A DNA stretch of 64,000 nucleotides from Plasmodiophora brassicae. Its lineage: Eukaryota > Endomyxa > Phytomyxea > Plasmodiophorida > Plasmodiophoridae. Below are positions 19,380-29,763 of this stretch, one piece after another. The position numbers were made by a program, and so were the translations under genes. The notes under the pieces are model-generated. The model did not search any database. It was not told the DNA's origin and saw only the letters and a list, made by a program, of their open reading frames with translations. The DNA is taken from contig JASFAU010000009.1 in NCBI GenBank assembly GCA_039704465.1, positions 1-64,000 on the forward strand. The letters run 5' to 3'. Each line of letters starts with the position of its first letter. Within the stretch, counting starts at the first letter, position 1.

Positions 19380-20434
19380 ATGTCGGCCGCCACGCCTGTC
19401 AACTACGTCATCTGTTCAGGGTGGCTCATGAAGCGGGGCGGGTTCGTCACATCCTGGAAGCGACGGTACGCCTTTGTCAGCGACGCGCCCCAATGTTTCG
19501 CCATTAGATGATGGAGCGTATGACGCTGCTAGGTATTTCGTCCTGCGCAACGATCGGTACTTGTGCTATTTCTCCTGCGAGATTGGCGCCGGGACGCCGC
19601 TGTCCACCATCGAGAAGTCACTGCTTGGCACGATTGCCCTGGGCGACGCCCTCGCCGTTGTCGAATCTACAGCACCCAACCTCGATGATCCTCAGACGGT
19701 GTTCGACATCGTTACGCCGAATCGTCCGCTCTATGCTGTTGTGCAACTCTTCGTCTGTCTGACCGGGTGCCTGTGTTTCACGATAGGAACATACGTTTGT
19801 AAGGCAAGCGCTGTCGAAAGTAAGAATAAGTGGGTAGAAGCGCTTCGAGCCATGATTACTCCGATCCCCGAGTTCCCGTTCAGCAAACAGGTTCTCATCT
19901 GCCACCCAGCGACATTCTCAGCTGGAATTTAGGCTGACTCTCGCGTAACTTGTATAGGGATACCTGTACAAGAAGGCCAAGTACAAATGGACGCGACACT
20001 ACCTGGCCGTACCAAGCACCGTTGTCCAATGCCGATCTTCGTTTGACACGGTTACGTGTCAGGTCGGGGCTCATTGTGTCTACCAGTTCGAGGACGAATT
20101 GCATTGTGCTGCGTTCCAGCGAATCGCTGGACATTCCGGGAAGATCTTCTCCCTGGCGATGGAGTGGTACTGCCAGGCAGCGATCTCGCTGATGTCGACC
20201 CAATGTGAGCCGTCGCCTCCCAGCCACGACTGCGACGGCATGTTCAAGTACGTCACGAATTCGTCTTGGCGTTGCGCCCGATTTGTTTCCCTATTAACGT
20301 TCGCCTCCAGCACATTCGTCATAACGTCGCCGTCCCGGTGCCAGATCTGGCTGTCGGCCTCGTCGCAGAAGGAGACACGACGCTGGAGCGAGGCCATTAA
20401 CAAGGAAATTCTGCATAGGCGCGACGACTGCTGA
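19380..20434 (+). CDS. Tandem PH-domain protein
   Basis: Exons 19380-19465, 19533-19737, 19804-19890, 19958-20247 and 20311-20434 (introns of 67, 66, 67 and 63 bp, all GT-AG) give about 263 residues. A 57-bp GT-AG stretch inside exon 4 (20056-20112 approx.) may be a further intron. Splicing rebuilds two pleckstrin-homology domains. The first begins GWLMKRGGFVTSWKRRYFVL and ends with a helix containing KNKWVEAL. The second begins GYLYKKAKYKWTRHYLAV and ends TFVITSPSRCQIWL...TRRWSEAI. PH domains bind phosphoinositides or proteins at membranes. No catalytic domain is present, so it is probably an adaptor. It converges on the next gene, leaving about 54 bp between stops. Confidence 0.75.
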
Positions 20435-20488
20435 TATGTTCAGAATACACTCCTCGTATTGTTCCTTGTTTGCCACCAGCCGAATAGT

Positions 20489-21987
20489 TCAGGTCGGCGT
20501 TGGACAATGATCCTCAACCCATGCCTGCAATGCCGTCTGCACACTGTTGACGACTTCGTGATATAGCCAAGCCGATCTAGCCTTGACCAGCCGTCCCCGG
20601 TCGACGCCTGGCCCTCCTGCCAGCGGCGTCCATTGCAGAGATGCGAACAGGTCCCTGTCCTGCTGAGTCAAGCCCGGGAAGAACTGACGCTGATCACACT
20701 TGCGAATGTCTATGGTTCGGAACCAGTAATTAATCGAACCATAAACGTTGAGTACGTACAGGCGAACCATACCGAGGCCGTGGTATTCGTGCTTGCCCCA
20801 GGATTGCTGTCCGACCGTGTACTTCTGACAGTAGTGGATGAAGGCCAATGGCGGGCGACTGTTGCCGAACCAGCGAGCCAGATGCCACGGTTCGCCGTCC
20901 TCGTCCGCGTTTGATATCATCAGGGGCGCCGTTTCGTGCAATATGTCCAGCTCCATGGCCACCATGATATAGCTGTACCTGTACGAGCATATCAGTCAGG
21001 TCCCATTGCTGAATTACGGGAGACCAGAAGGTGAACGACGCACATCTCGGTAAGCCATCCCTAATGCCAGGTTCAGTCTTGAAAACTATGCCGAATACGG
21101 ACACCAACACAGCAACTTACGAACTGGTCGGCGATGGGTTTGTCCTGACGGAACAGTTCAGTTCGAGTGCTCCATTTCGCAGCAATCAGCTTGGCATCGT
21201 GAACGGTCATGATGTACGGGGCGCCGTACAGCAGGTTGGACATGTCCATGCCAGGCCTGACCTTACATCGTGCGTCATGGCAGTGCGCTGCCGCAACCGA
21301 CAGGAAGTTGGTGTTCAGCGCGTAGGCGGCCGCCTGAGCGTGCCCGTTTTTAACGGAGGTGGTGTTCGGATGGCCTAGGAAGATCTGGTCCGGGTCCAAC
21401 AGTATAACGACGTCGTTGTCGGCCAAATCGCCAGACACGGCTGCCAACCAATCGCGTAATGCCAGCGCCTTCAGCCTCGGTGCTGACGCCAATGATTTAG
21501 TATGCCGAAGAGAAAGCAGCGCTGTGGACAGAGCCGACTTACGAAACGGGTCGTCCTTGTGGTCGATTTCGTAATCGCGGTGGCGGAACACACTGAATTT
21601 GTCGTAGTTCGGTGCAGGAACTTCGTAGCTGTCGTCGTTGCAAGCCAGCAGGCGGACGAACCGCCCTGGTATGGCTAAGCGCTGGTGGGAATTTGCAGCG
21701 ACAATGACATTCCAGTCCTGGAATGGGGAGCACTGCGTTGAGACGACAGTCCAGATCTGCCGGCCACCCAGTGGTGGACGTCCCCGGGGATCCTTCGGAT
21801 GGTGCTGCATAATACTGGATACGCCCGAAGCCTGCCGATCCCTGAGGCCGCCCTCCAATCTCTGCAGAACGTTCGATAGCGTCGTTGACACGGCGACAAA
21901 CACGACGATGATGAAGAACGTGGCGACGACTGCACACTTCATGCCGGGGCGCTGCTCGGTCGAGCGCATCCGCACCGGCCTCATCAT
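20489..21987 (-). CDS. Type II Golgi glycosyltransferase (SERGT/HPAT-like)
   Basis: Exons (minus) 21987-21121, 21060-21044, 20978-20773 and 20709-20489 sum to 1311 bases, 436 residues, with no internal stop. An N-terminal signal anchor (VVATFFIIVVFVAV) is followed by a lumenal domain starting IWTVVSTQCSPFQDWN. It has a DPD motif (VVILLDPDQIF) typical of metal-binding sugar transferases, then GWLTEMYSY, a LARWFG segment and FIHYCQKY. This order fits the peptidyl-serine galactosyltransferase / hydroxyproline O-arabinosyltransferase group known from plants and algae. Exact acceptor and sugar are unknown. Exon 2 is only 17 bases, yet it encodes part of the conserved GWLTEM motif, which supports the model. 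Confidence 0.75.
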
Positions 21988-22476
21988 CTCGACAGGCGAG
22001 CCGCTCTGTATATACTGATAGCGTCTTCAAGGAACGCGATTCAGCCGAGCATTGCGGACTTGAGTCACTGGGTCACACGCGAACAGTATCTGATTACCGT
22101 ATCCTCTACGTGTGTCAGCCTCCCTGTTCGACGGGGGGTCGCGCCACCGACGGGCTATGTCTCTCTCTCCCCCGAACATCTTCTCCTACGCGATCAGAGT
22201 CTCCAGGTGCTCGACGGTGCCTGCTCGGTGCCAGCGAGGTAGCGAATTTTGTCTGGCCACGGGAGATGGAGATAGACAATCACCAGATCACTGATGGGCC
22301 GATTGATCACTGATCGATCGATCGGTAGTGACGCTGCCTAATTTTAGAATAATTCTCAGGCCAGCCGGGTGAATTCTAATTCGGGTTGATGCTGCCGCTC
22401 GCAGGTCGTGGTCGTTGCCTACAGCGTCGTTGGTTGTCAGCGCCTGCCATGTTCGACTAACACCTGTCCGAACTCG
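21988..22476. other. Divergent intergenic region
   Basis: This lies between the glycosyltransferase start (minus) and the membrane protein start (plus). It presumably carries both promoters. No element such as a TATA box is clear, apart from a GATCGATCGATCG-like tract near 22310. Confidence 0.4.
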
Positions 22477-23082
22477 ATGCCTGCGAGTCACGATCGACTG
22501 TGCCGTCCTGTGGCAATCGTCTTCGCCCTACTCGTGGTTCCTGTGCTGGCTGCCAGTAGCACCTCTCATCTGTGGCGCAATGGTGCGCACCGCAGCGATT
22601 CCGTCGAAGGAGGGCATTGGGATTATCCTGCAGCCCACGCGTCTCACTTGGTGCTGACGTTGCTGACACTTGGCCTACAAACGTCTCATGCATATCTGTC
22701 ACGAAGCAGACGACGCTTGACAGACCCGGTGTCGAGGACACACACGCATCGACTTGACCTTCCTGCTAAGATCAGTCGTGTTACGAAGTTCGTCACGACA
22801 TTGGTCGTTTCGTCGATAATAACACGCAGCGTTCTTCGCCGACAGCTCGCGTCGTCGCCTGCTTCTCTCGATGCGGAGGTCCTGACAACAAGACGAGAAA
22901 TGGGCGGTCAGAGCTCAGACGATTCGCTTGTCGTTATGGTTATATGGGCCTGTATTGGCGGCATCTGCCTCGCCTGTCTCGTTGTTGTCACCTGCGCTCG
23001 ACGTCGACGTGTTCAAAGGGTCGGCGTGACTGCAAGGACGGCCGCTGACCTGCGCACCAACCCAGTCGATGCATTCTTCTAA
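22477..23082 (+). CDS. Predicted single-pass type I membrane protein
   Basis: From ATG 22477 the frame encodes 201 residues. Residues ~10-28 are a hydrophobic signal sequence (VAIVFALLVVPVLAAS). Near the C-terminus a strong transmembrane helix (VVMVIWACIGGICLACLVVV) is followed by a basic stop-transfer cluster (CARRRRVQR) and a short cytoplasmic tail. No family is recognised. An upstream in-frame ATG at 22408 would bury the signal sequence, so 22477 is preferred. The next gene has the same layout, so the pair may be an old duplication or a functional pair. Introns cannot be excluded. Confidence 0.5.
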   Translation: MPASHDRLCRPVAIVFALLVVPVLAASSTSHLWRNGAHRSDSVEGGHWDYPAAHASHLVLTLLTLGLQTSHAYLSRSRRRLTDPVSRTHTHRLDLPAKISRVTKFVTTLVVSSIITRSVLRRQLASSPASLDAEVLTTRREMGGQSSDDSLVVMVIWACIGGICLACLVVVTCARRRRVQRVGVTARTAADLRTNPVDAFF

Positions 23083-23330
23083 TATCAATAGTCAACCACA
23101 TCATGTCGATATGATATAGCGGGGCGAACAAACGTGGTCGGTCGCCAAACATCACTGTCCAGCACGCAGTGATGCTGTTCGACCCGTTCAGTGTCGGGGT
23201 GACAGAGGCCGCTCCAGTCTGGTGTGGCCCACAAATAGCGCTGGCCACAGTCCGTGACGTGGGACCGCCGTATCTGCCATCCGGCAAATCGCAACGGTGG
23301 ACGCCTGCGTCGCTGCCCCATCCTGCAACC

Positions 23331-23864
23331 ATGACGTTGTTCACTTCGTGCCCCATCGTGCCCGTTCTTATTACCTCCATTATCTTCGTAACGATGCTTC
23401 CACCCACGTATTCCATTGTCATGGACGAGGACGACACCGGGGAAGACCCTCACGATCATACTGAAGATGCTGACCTTGACAATCAGCTGCTGCACCTGAA
23501 GTCCGGTGGCGGTGACGCGACACGTTCGTTTGTGGACCCTACACCGCCTATCCCGTTGATCTTCCTGTCCGCCAGCGATTCGCTTGATTTCACTGCGTGG
23601 GCGACATCCAATCTACCATTCGTTGTCGTTGGCGCCGCCATCGTGCTGGTCATGGCGGTCTATTCCCGACGTTGGCGCCAGCCAAAGCAAACCGGCGGTA
23701 CTGGCATACCGTCTCCAAATGCAGCGGCATCTGAGGTCAGGGGTGATGATGCCCCTGCCAAGGCACGAACGGTGAGTTTGAACGGCCGACCGACGGTGGC
23801 GTCGCCTCGGAACCTGTGCCGTATTACTGCTGGCGCTACTGCTGCGGGGCGTGGTTCGCCGTAG
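23331..23864 (+). CDS. Predicted single-pass type I membrane protein
   Basis: From ATG 23331 (context AACCATGA) the frame encodes 177 residues: an N-terminal hydrophobic segment (CPIVPVLITSIIFVTML), an acidic His/Asp/Glu-rich ectodomain, a transmembrane helix (LPFVVVGAAIVLVMAVY) and a basic tail beginning SRRWRQ. No family is recognised. The layout copies the gene just upstream, but the ectodomain sequences are not alignable by eye. Confidence 0.5.
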   Translation: MTLFTSCPIVPVLITSIIFVTMLPPTYSIVMDEDDTGEDPHDHTEDADLDNQLLHLKSGGGDATRSFVDPTPPIPLIFLSASDSLDFTAWATSNLPFVVVGAAIVLVMAVYSRRWRQPKQTGGTGIPSPNAAASEVRGDDAPAKARTVSLNGRPTVASPRNLCRITAGATAAGRGSP

Positions 23865-24130
23865 TCGAGCTCATTACCGCGCCTCCCCATGGCCATCAGT
23901 TACCGAGTTGCCTCAGCATCAGCCACCGCGTAACGCCCGAAAACACATCCGCGTTTCGTGACCTGCTGTTCCGTTTATCCGTTTTGATCGTTTTCCAATA
24001 CATTACCAACTGGACTGGCCAGCTTAAACGGGGGCGTCTGGCACGGCTGGAAATCATCTGCCTACAGTAGGTGACCACGGCAACGTCAGAAGTGTGCGGA
24101 CCCGCCGGCGCCACGCACCCGCACCGAATC

Positions 24131-25549
24131 ATGCCGGGTGGCGGCGATCTGACGTCGGCCGCCGTCACTCGCCTTGTCGCCGACATCGATGGCGATCAGC
24201 AGCGTCAGGCGTGCCTGTCTTTCGTTGCGTCAATTCTCGAAACGCAGTGGCCATCGTCGTCTGCGCCGATCTCACGCCTGGATCGCCTGCGGCGCACCAG
24301 CGCATTGCAATTCGTCCTGCACGTTCCGGATAGGGGCGACCCGGTCGGATACGCTGCCGTCCGCATTCTGTCAGGCCGACGTCCGCCACGACGCCTACCA
24401 GAACGCCACGCCCTGCTGTCGTCGTTCGTCATCGTGGAGGAGTACCGGCGCCGGGGGTTAGGCCGAACCTTCCTGTGCCATATCCAGTCTCGCCTGCAGC
24501 AGCAACATGATGTCGTGCGCCTGTCGTTGCAAACGCTGCCCGATTCAGCGCCGTTCTACGGTCGGCTCGGGTATCGCCAATGCCCGCCCACGTCCATCGG
24601 CATGTCGTCGAAAGGCGCCCAGTCCAACGTACGTGGCATTGCGGCCCTGCTCAGCAATGTCGACGGAGAGCACGCAGCAGGCGTCGGCGAAGATGACAGC
24701 GGCACGACCTGGATGTCCAAGGCATTCATTTGTCAGCGGCCGCCTGTGCGCGTTGATCGTCAGCATTGGGCTGTCGACCTGTGGCGAACGCGGCCGTCTG
24801 CTGCCGGCGATTGCCAGACAATGACGCTGTGCCTGGTAAACACGGCGCCGCTGCCCTGGATCCAGCAAGTTGGGCCCACCTGTGGCCTGGCTGCCATCTC
24901 GATGGCCGCGCTGCAACCACCTACCGGGCGCATTGTCCCAGGTTCTGTCTCAGCACACTCCGCGTTCTTGTGCCTGCCTGCCGTCCCCGAATGCTTTACC
25001 GCTGTCTGTCCCGGCCCTGTGGACACTGACGACCTATCAGGCAGCACTGCCGACTACGCTGCCGAACCCATCACCGATCGTGGCGAACGCCTGCTGATGC
25101 ATGCCATTGACGCGGGGTACACGCACGTCGGCGAAATGTTTAGCGCTAAACACCTGGAACTCTTAGCGCGGACGTCGCTGCGTCTGCGTTGTCGAACCGT
25201 CCCTGTCGCTAGTCGGGACGATGTGATTGTTCCGATCCTGCAGGGCGGCTATCTGCTGATGGCGTTCGACAGTGGCCCCGATCATCAACCTTGCCACCGG
25301 GCAGGTCAGTCCGCTCACTGGGTGATCTGCGTCGGCGTTGGCATAACGGAGAACGGCACCTGGTTCGTTGTCGCGCAGCATGGCAAAGGCCGCCTCCCCA
25401 TTGTCATGGAAATCGACGCCCTTCTTCGATCCAACGCGCAGCTGGTTGGTCCTCTGACCTGCGAACAGCGAAGTGCATATCGACTCCACAACGGCGACAT
25501 CGACCTTGCTGGCCTCGCTGTCCTCGTCGAACCACACCAACGCCAGTAG
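24131..25549 (+). CDS. Fusion of NAA80-like acetyltransferase and ACTMAP-like protease
   Basis: This single-exon gene of 472 residues starts at ATG 24131. The N-terminal half is a GNAT fold: a strand (LSSFVIVEEY), the acetyl-CoA loop RRRGLGR (~105-111), then LSLQTLPDSAPFYGRLGY, which is the NAA80 (NAT6) pattern. The C-terminal half matches ACTMAP (C19orf54): QQVGPTCGLAAISMA with the predicted nucleophile Cys251, SAHWVICVGV with His396, and QHGKGR at 416-421 in place of the family's Q-x-GKS segment. In animals ACTMAP removes the acetylated first residue(s) of actin, and NAA80 then acetylates the new acidic N-terminus. Here one polypeptide appears to carry both steps, acting in the cytosol on monomeric actin. 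The linker (~170-225) looks flexible. No intron or frame break separates the halves. Confidence 0.8.
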   Translation: MPGGGDLTSAAVTRLVADIDGDQQRQACLSFVASILETQWPSSSAPISRLDRLRRTSALQFVLHVPDRGDPVGYAAVRILSGRRPPRRLPERHALLSSFVIVEEYRRRGLGRTFLCHIQSRLQQQHDVVRLSLQTLPDSAPFYGRLGYRQCPPTSIGMSSKGAQSNVRGIAALLSNVDGEHAAGVGEDDSGTTWMSKAFICQRPPVRVDRQHWAVDLWRTRPSAAGDCQTMTLCLVNTAPLPWIQQVGPTCGLAAISMAALQPPTGRIVPGSVSAHSAFLCLPAVPECFTAVCPGPVDTDDLSGSTADYAAEPITDRGERLLMHAIDAGYTHVGEMFSAKHLELLARTSLRLRCRTVPVASRDDVIVPILQGGYLLMAFDSGPDHQPCHRAGQSAHWVICVGVGITENGTWFVVAQHGKGRLPIVMEIDALLRSNAQLVGPLTCEQRSAYRLHNGDIDLAGLAVLVEPHQRQ

Positions 25550-25866
25550 CCCTCGTCCGGCAATCCACCCGTGCCGGCTGGTTCTCGACATATGATCATG
25601 TGCAGGAGCACGCCGCTGTGTCGTTACACTCTCCACCTCAATCACAGCAGGAACGGTGCGTGCCAGTCTCGTCCAGTACTGGCCCCGATGCCGCATCATC
25701 AGGCAACGTTGTACGTGGTTACCTACTGAGTGTTATAACATTTGCGTTGCACTGTTCGGGGGGCGTACCTGCGCGCGTCAAACGTCGTCTGGTCGCGTAG
25801 CGCAGTCCGCGTGTCGCCCCCGGACGGTGTGGCTCGCAACCGGCACCCGGCACAACGCATACAGGC
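25550..25866. other. Intergenic, no gene seen
   Basis: A short spacer before GMPR. It presumably holds the GMPR promoter; no motif stands out. Confidence 0.4.
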
Positions 25867-27228
25867 ATGCGGATCGAGGAGGGCATCAAGCTCGACTTCA
25901 AGGACGTACTCATACGCCCGAAGCGGTCCACGTTACGGTCCCGGGCCGATGTCGACCTGGTCCGCGAGTTCACGTTCCTGCACACGAAGAAGACGTGGGC
26001 GGGGGTGCCCATCATTGCGGCCAACATGGACACGACCGGCACGTTCGCTATGGCTAGCGCGCTGGCCGAGCACTCCATGCTGACCTGCATCCACAAGCAT
26101 TACACGGTCGACGAGTGGAAGGATTTTGCAGGCAGCCACCCCAACGTCCTCAACCATGTGGCGGTCTCCAGCGGTACGACGGCGAACGACCTCGAGAAGC
26201 TCAACGCCGTCTTGCGGGACATCCCCGCGATCCCCTTCATCTGCCTGGACGTTGCCAACGGATATTCCGAGAATTTCGTCCAGTTCGTAAGGCGGTCGCC
26301 TGACAGCCTGGCACGTCCGGGTCGTTTGCTGACCCTGGCTCGGACAGATTCGACGCGTTCGTGAGGCCCACCCGCAGATCAGCATTATCGCTGGCAACGT
26401 CGTGACCGGCGAAATGACGGAACAGTTGATTCTGTCCGGCGCCGACGTCGTCAAGGTCGGCATCGGCCCCGGTTCGGTCTGCACGACCCGCATCAAGACC
26501 GGCGTCGGGTACCCGCAGCTCAGCGCCGTCATCGAGTGTGCCGACGCGGCTCACGGGCTCGGCGGTCTCTGGGCGCTCCCATTGCACCCTGGCGCTGTCT
26601 AACAGGTCGCACGTTCCGTAGGACAAATCGTTTCCGATGGCGGCTGCGTTGTCCCTGGCGACGTCGCGAAGGCGTTTGGCGCCGGCAGCGATTTCGTTAT
26701 GGTGAACGCTGCGCCCATGTCGGTCGGGCGTCGCGACGCGTACTGATACATGTGTGCCGCTTGGTGTCGTACAGTGCGGCGGCATGTTCGCTGGCCATGA
26801 CGAGTCTGGCGGCGAGCTGGTGGAGAAGGGCGGCGTGCAGTACAGGGAGTTCTACGGCATGAGCTCCAGCAAGGCCATGCATACGCACGGTATGTCGTCG
26901 CGGTACGACCCTGTCGCCGCAGGGCGTTACTGAGGCAGCCGTGCGACAGCCGGCGGGGTCGCTGAGTATCGCGCTTCCGAGGGCAAGAGCGTTCTGATCC
27001 CGTATCGCGGGCCCGTGCGAGAGACCTGTCTGGACATGCTGGGCGGGCTACGCTCCACGTGCACCTAGTACGTCGAAGCCTGGACACGCGTTGGTCATTG
27101 CACTAACCAGGGCGTGCGGGTTGTTCAGCGTCGGGGCGCTCCACCTGAAGGAACTCACGAAACGCTGCTCGTTCATTCGTGTCACGCAGCAGGCCAACGA
27201 GGTGTTCCAGATGTCGAACCCAAACTGA
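25867..27228 (+). CDS. GMPR: GMP reductase
   Basis: Six exons: 25867-26286, 26348-26564, 26622-26701, 26775-26889, 26950-27067 and 27129-27228, total 1050 bases, 349 residues. This is the length of animal and E. coli GMP reductases. It catalyses NADPH-dependent deamination of GMP to IMP in purine salvage. The TIM-barrel signature runs throughout: [46 protein letters not shown], the catalytic loop GPGSVCTTR (Cys about 185), SDGGC, FYGMSS and [12 protein letters not shown]. The lack of CBS domains separates it from IMP dehydrogenase. The C-terminus ([15 protein letters not shown]) is closest to animal GMPR. All five introns are 57-73 bp. The conserved FVMLGGM reads FVMCGGM across the intron 3 junction. 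Confidence 0.93.
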
Positions 27229-27436
27229 CGACGCGCTGGGCATGTCGCCTCACCTCACGCCACCGTACTGTTGTTATACAATTCGCCATTAAGTCTCCGT
27301 CAGCAATGCTGTTATCCGCAAGAACCGCCTAGCTATCGGTTGCTCGTTCAAGCTCACTGGCAATCATCCGCATGTACGTTTACTTCAACACAGCCCTGGG
27401 TGACGGAGCGCAGACTGGGAAGCGTGGACGGCCGCA

Positions 27437-29386
27437 CTAGATCGACGAGGACGCCTCGCCTGTCACATGTCTGTCGTCGCGCGGGGGCTCATCGCCCATG
27501 GCAGCGCCATCGTCAGGGTCAGGCACGGCATCTTCCATCACGGCTTCCTCAACGCCAGCCAGGTCACATGCGCTGTCAGAACTGTCGATGACGCCCGCGT
27601 CTTTGCCACCATCGTCGACACTGTCACCGCTGCCTGATGCGGTTAACGTTTCGTCATTACACTCCTCAACGTTCGCCTCGACCTCGTTATCATCGTCGTC
27701 ATCGTTCCCACCGTCTTCGTCGACACCGCCCGACGCCAGCATGGACGCCGCCGACTCGTCGCCTTCTTCGTCACCCGTGCCCTCGTCGTGCGATAGGTTA
27801 ACCAGAGGGCGACAGGCGTCATAATCATCGTCGTTCTCGGATCGGGAAGCGTCGGCCGCCGCGTCCAGCGCCGCTATGCTCGTGACCGTTTCAGTCTGCA
27901 TGGGGCGCCCCGACGGTACGGCCACGCTCGTGGATCGGATCAGGCCGATTGCATCGTGCACGAGGCGCATCGTCTCCTGCGCCTGCTCCCGGGCGCGTTC
28001 TGCACCATCCGCCAGGATCTGGTCGATCTCGTCGGGCGTCTCGCGCCACTTTGCCAAGCGGAGGCGGATCGGGGCGACGAACTCAATGACCAGCTCGGTC
28101 AGCATGGCCTTGAAATCGCGGATGCTCTTCCCCTCCATGGCTCGAGCGACGGATCGGGGGCAGTCGTGCTCGTTGGACAGAACGCTGTACAGTTTGATAA
28201 GGCTGGACGTATGCGGCCGCCGCTCTGGGTCGTACGAGACCGGCCTGTCGCTGTACCTCTTGCTGGCCAACCTGTGCGATCGCCAATCCGTCAGCGCGGT
28301 CGATGACGAAACGGTGTGCGTCCGCCTACGAGTCCGTCTTGGCCTTGCGAATCTTGAGTATGATTTCATCGTCGGTGTCGGTGAAGTGGATGCGGGACAG
28401 GTCGGACGGGTCGGATTTGGACATCTTGGCCGTGCCATTGCGCAGGTTCATGACGCGCGGTATCGATCCGACCATGGTGCCCGGGCGCGGGAACACGCCG
28501 GCCCGGTCCTTGCAGAACCGGAAGTTGAACGATTGCGCAAGGTCCCGTGCCTACCAGGTGCCGAGCAGCAGATTACACGAAATGCAACAGCCCCTGCGGC
28601 GACACGTTCCTACCAGTTCGAGGTGCTGCATCTGGTCATGTCCGACAGGTACCACGGTCGCTCTACGTTGGTCGCCGATTAGTGAACGTCGAGGGCTGCG
28701 TCAGAGTATCATCACGCGCCCTACCTGTACAGCAGGATATCGGCGGCTTGCAGGACGGGATACGAGAACAGGCCCAAGTTCGGTTCGCCAGTCATCTCGG
28801 CCTTGGCCTGCCACGACAACGCTGAGCCTACGCTTCCGTCTACGAGCAGCCGATGAACGTCGAGCGTACTTTGTACTGGGTCATGCGCAGCAGCTGCCCC
28901 ATCTTGGCGACGGTTGCCAGGATCCAGAGCAGCTCCGTGTGCTCCGCCACCGCCGACTGCTTGAAGATGACGACCTTGCTGGGGTCCAGGCCGAACGACA
29001 GCGCATGGGCAGCGATATCCCTGCAGTGCTTGGGCACTGGGGAGGCGACGCGCGCACAGTCAGCCACGACGACGACGACGACGACGATAGGCGTCAAACC
29101 GCACGGACCGTATCGGATGGTTTCCAGGGAATCGCTGGTCAGGGCGTGCATGTCGGCCAGGGCGAACGTCGCCGACAACACGCTGGGATCGTTCTGCAGC
29201 TGGATCCAGGTCTGCATGGCTCCGAAATAGTTCCTGGGGGCACGCATTCATCAGCGACCGGCGCTGTGGCGTCCGATGCGCGCCCGCATGGGCAGGGCGG
29301 ACCGACCCTATATGCAGTCGCCCGGTCGGCTGGATGGCCGAGAAGACCCGCTTCGTGGCCACTCTTATAGCCAGGTCCGCTGCCAT
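27437..29386 (-). CDS. WARS2: Tryptophanyl-tRNA synthetase, bacterial/mitochondrial type
   Basis: Exons (minus) 29386-29307, 29233-29109, 29036-28870, 28807-28725, 28662-28614, 28550-28330 and 28271-27437 sum to 1560 bases, 519 residues. It charges tRNA-Trp. Class I signatures: the HIGN box (split by intron 1), FGLDPSK, YPVLQAADILLY, VPVGHDQMQHLEL and the KMSKSDP loop. The sequence is of the organellar/bacterial type, not the cytosolic type. The N-terminus is short but basic, and could be a weak mitochondrial presequence. The usual C-terminus (RPHTSSLIKLYSVLS...FVAPIRLRL) is followed by an unusual acidic, Asp/Glu/Ser-rich tail of roughly 150 residues. It is divergently oriented from B9D1. Confidence 0.9.
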
Positions 29387-29763
29387 GTCGTCCGTCGACC
29401 GTGACGCAGGCGTCTAGGGCAGGGGTGGTGGCCCAGGTTGCGTGCGAGGCGATCCGCAGAGGCAGCTGCTCGCCAGCGACGCCGTGGCGGACCCGGGGCA
29501 CCTTACGCGGCCTCACATGGCACACACAGCGCCCTGGCGTTGCCCAGTGATGAACCTGAGATACCGCGTTCGGCATACACGCCAGGGAGACGAATGACCA
29601 GAGTACCATCGCAGGCGTTGCGGGCGTTTCGGTGCCGATGTGGCCCCCAAGGGCAAGGGCCCCCGCCAGTGGCAGTACTGGGCGCCACTGGTCACACCTC
29701 ACAGGGCCGGCCGCGCCCACAGTCTCCCTGGTCGGTGCCCCGGATATCGTTTGCTGCGGCGCG
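29387..29763. promoter_or_regulatory. Putative bidirectional promoter, TrpRS/B9D1
   Basis: A 377-bp spacer separates the start codons of two divergent genes and must contain both promoters. I see no recognisable core element or X-box. Confidence 0.35.

Noticed and set aside
24131..25549. Reading the fusion gene as two adjacent genes
   Set aside because: The frame is continuous with no stop, no splice consensus at the linker and no new promoter-like gap between the halves.
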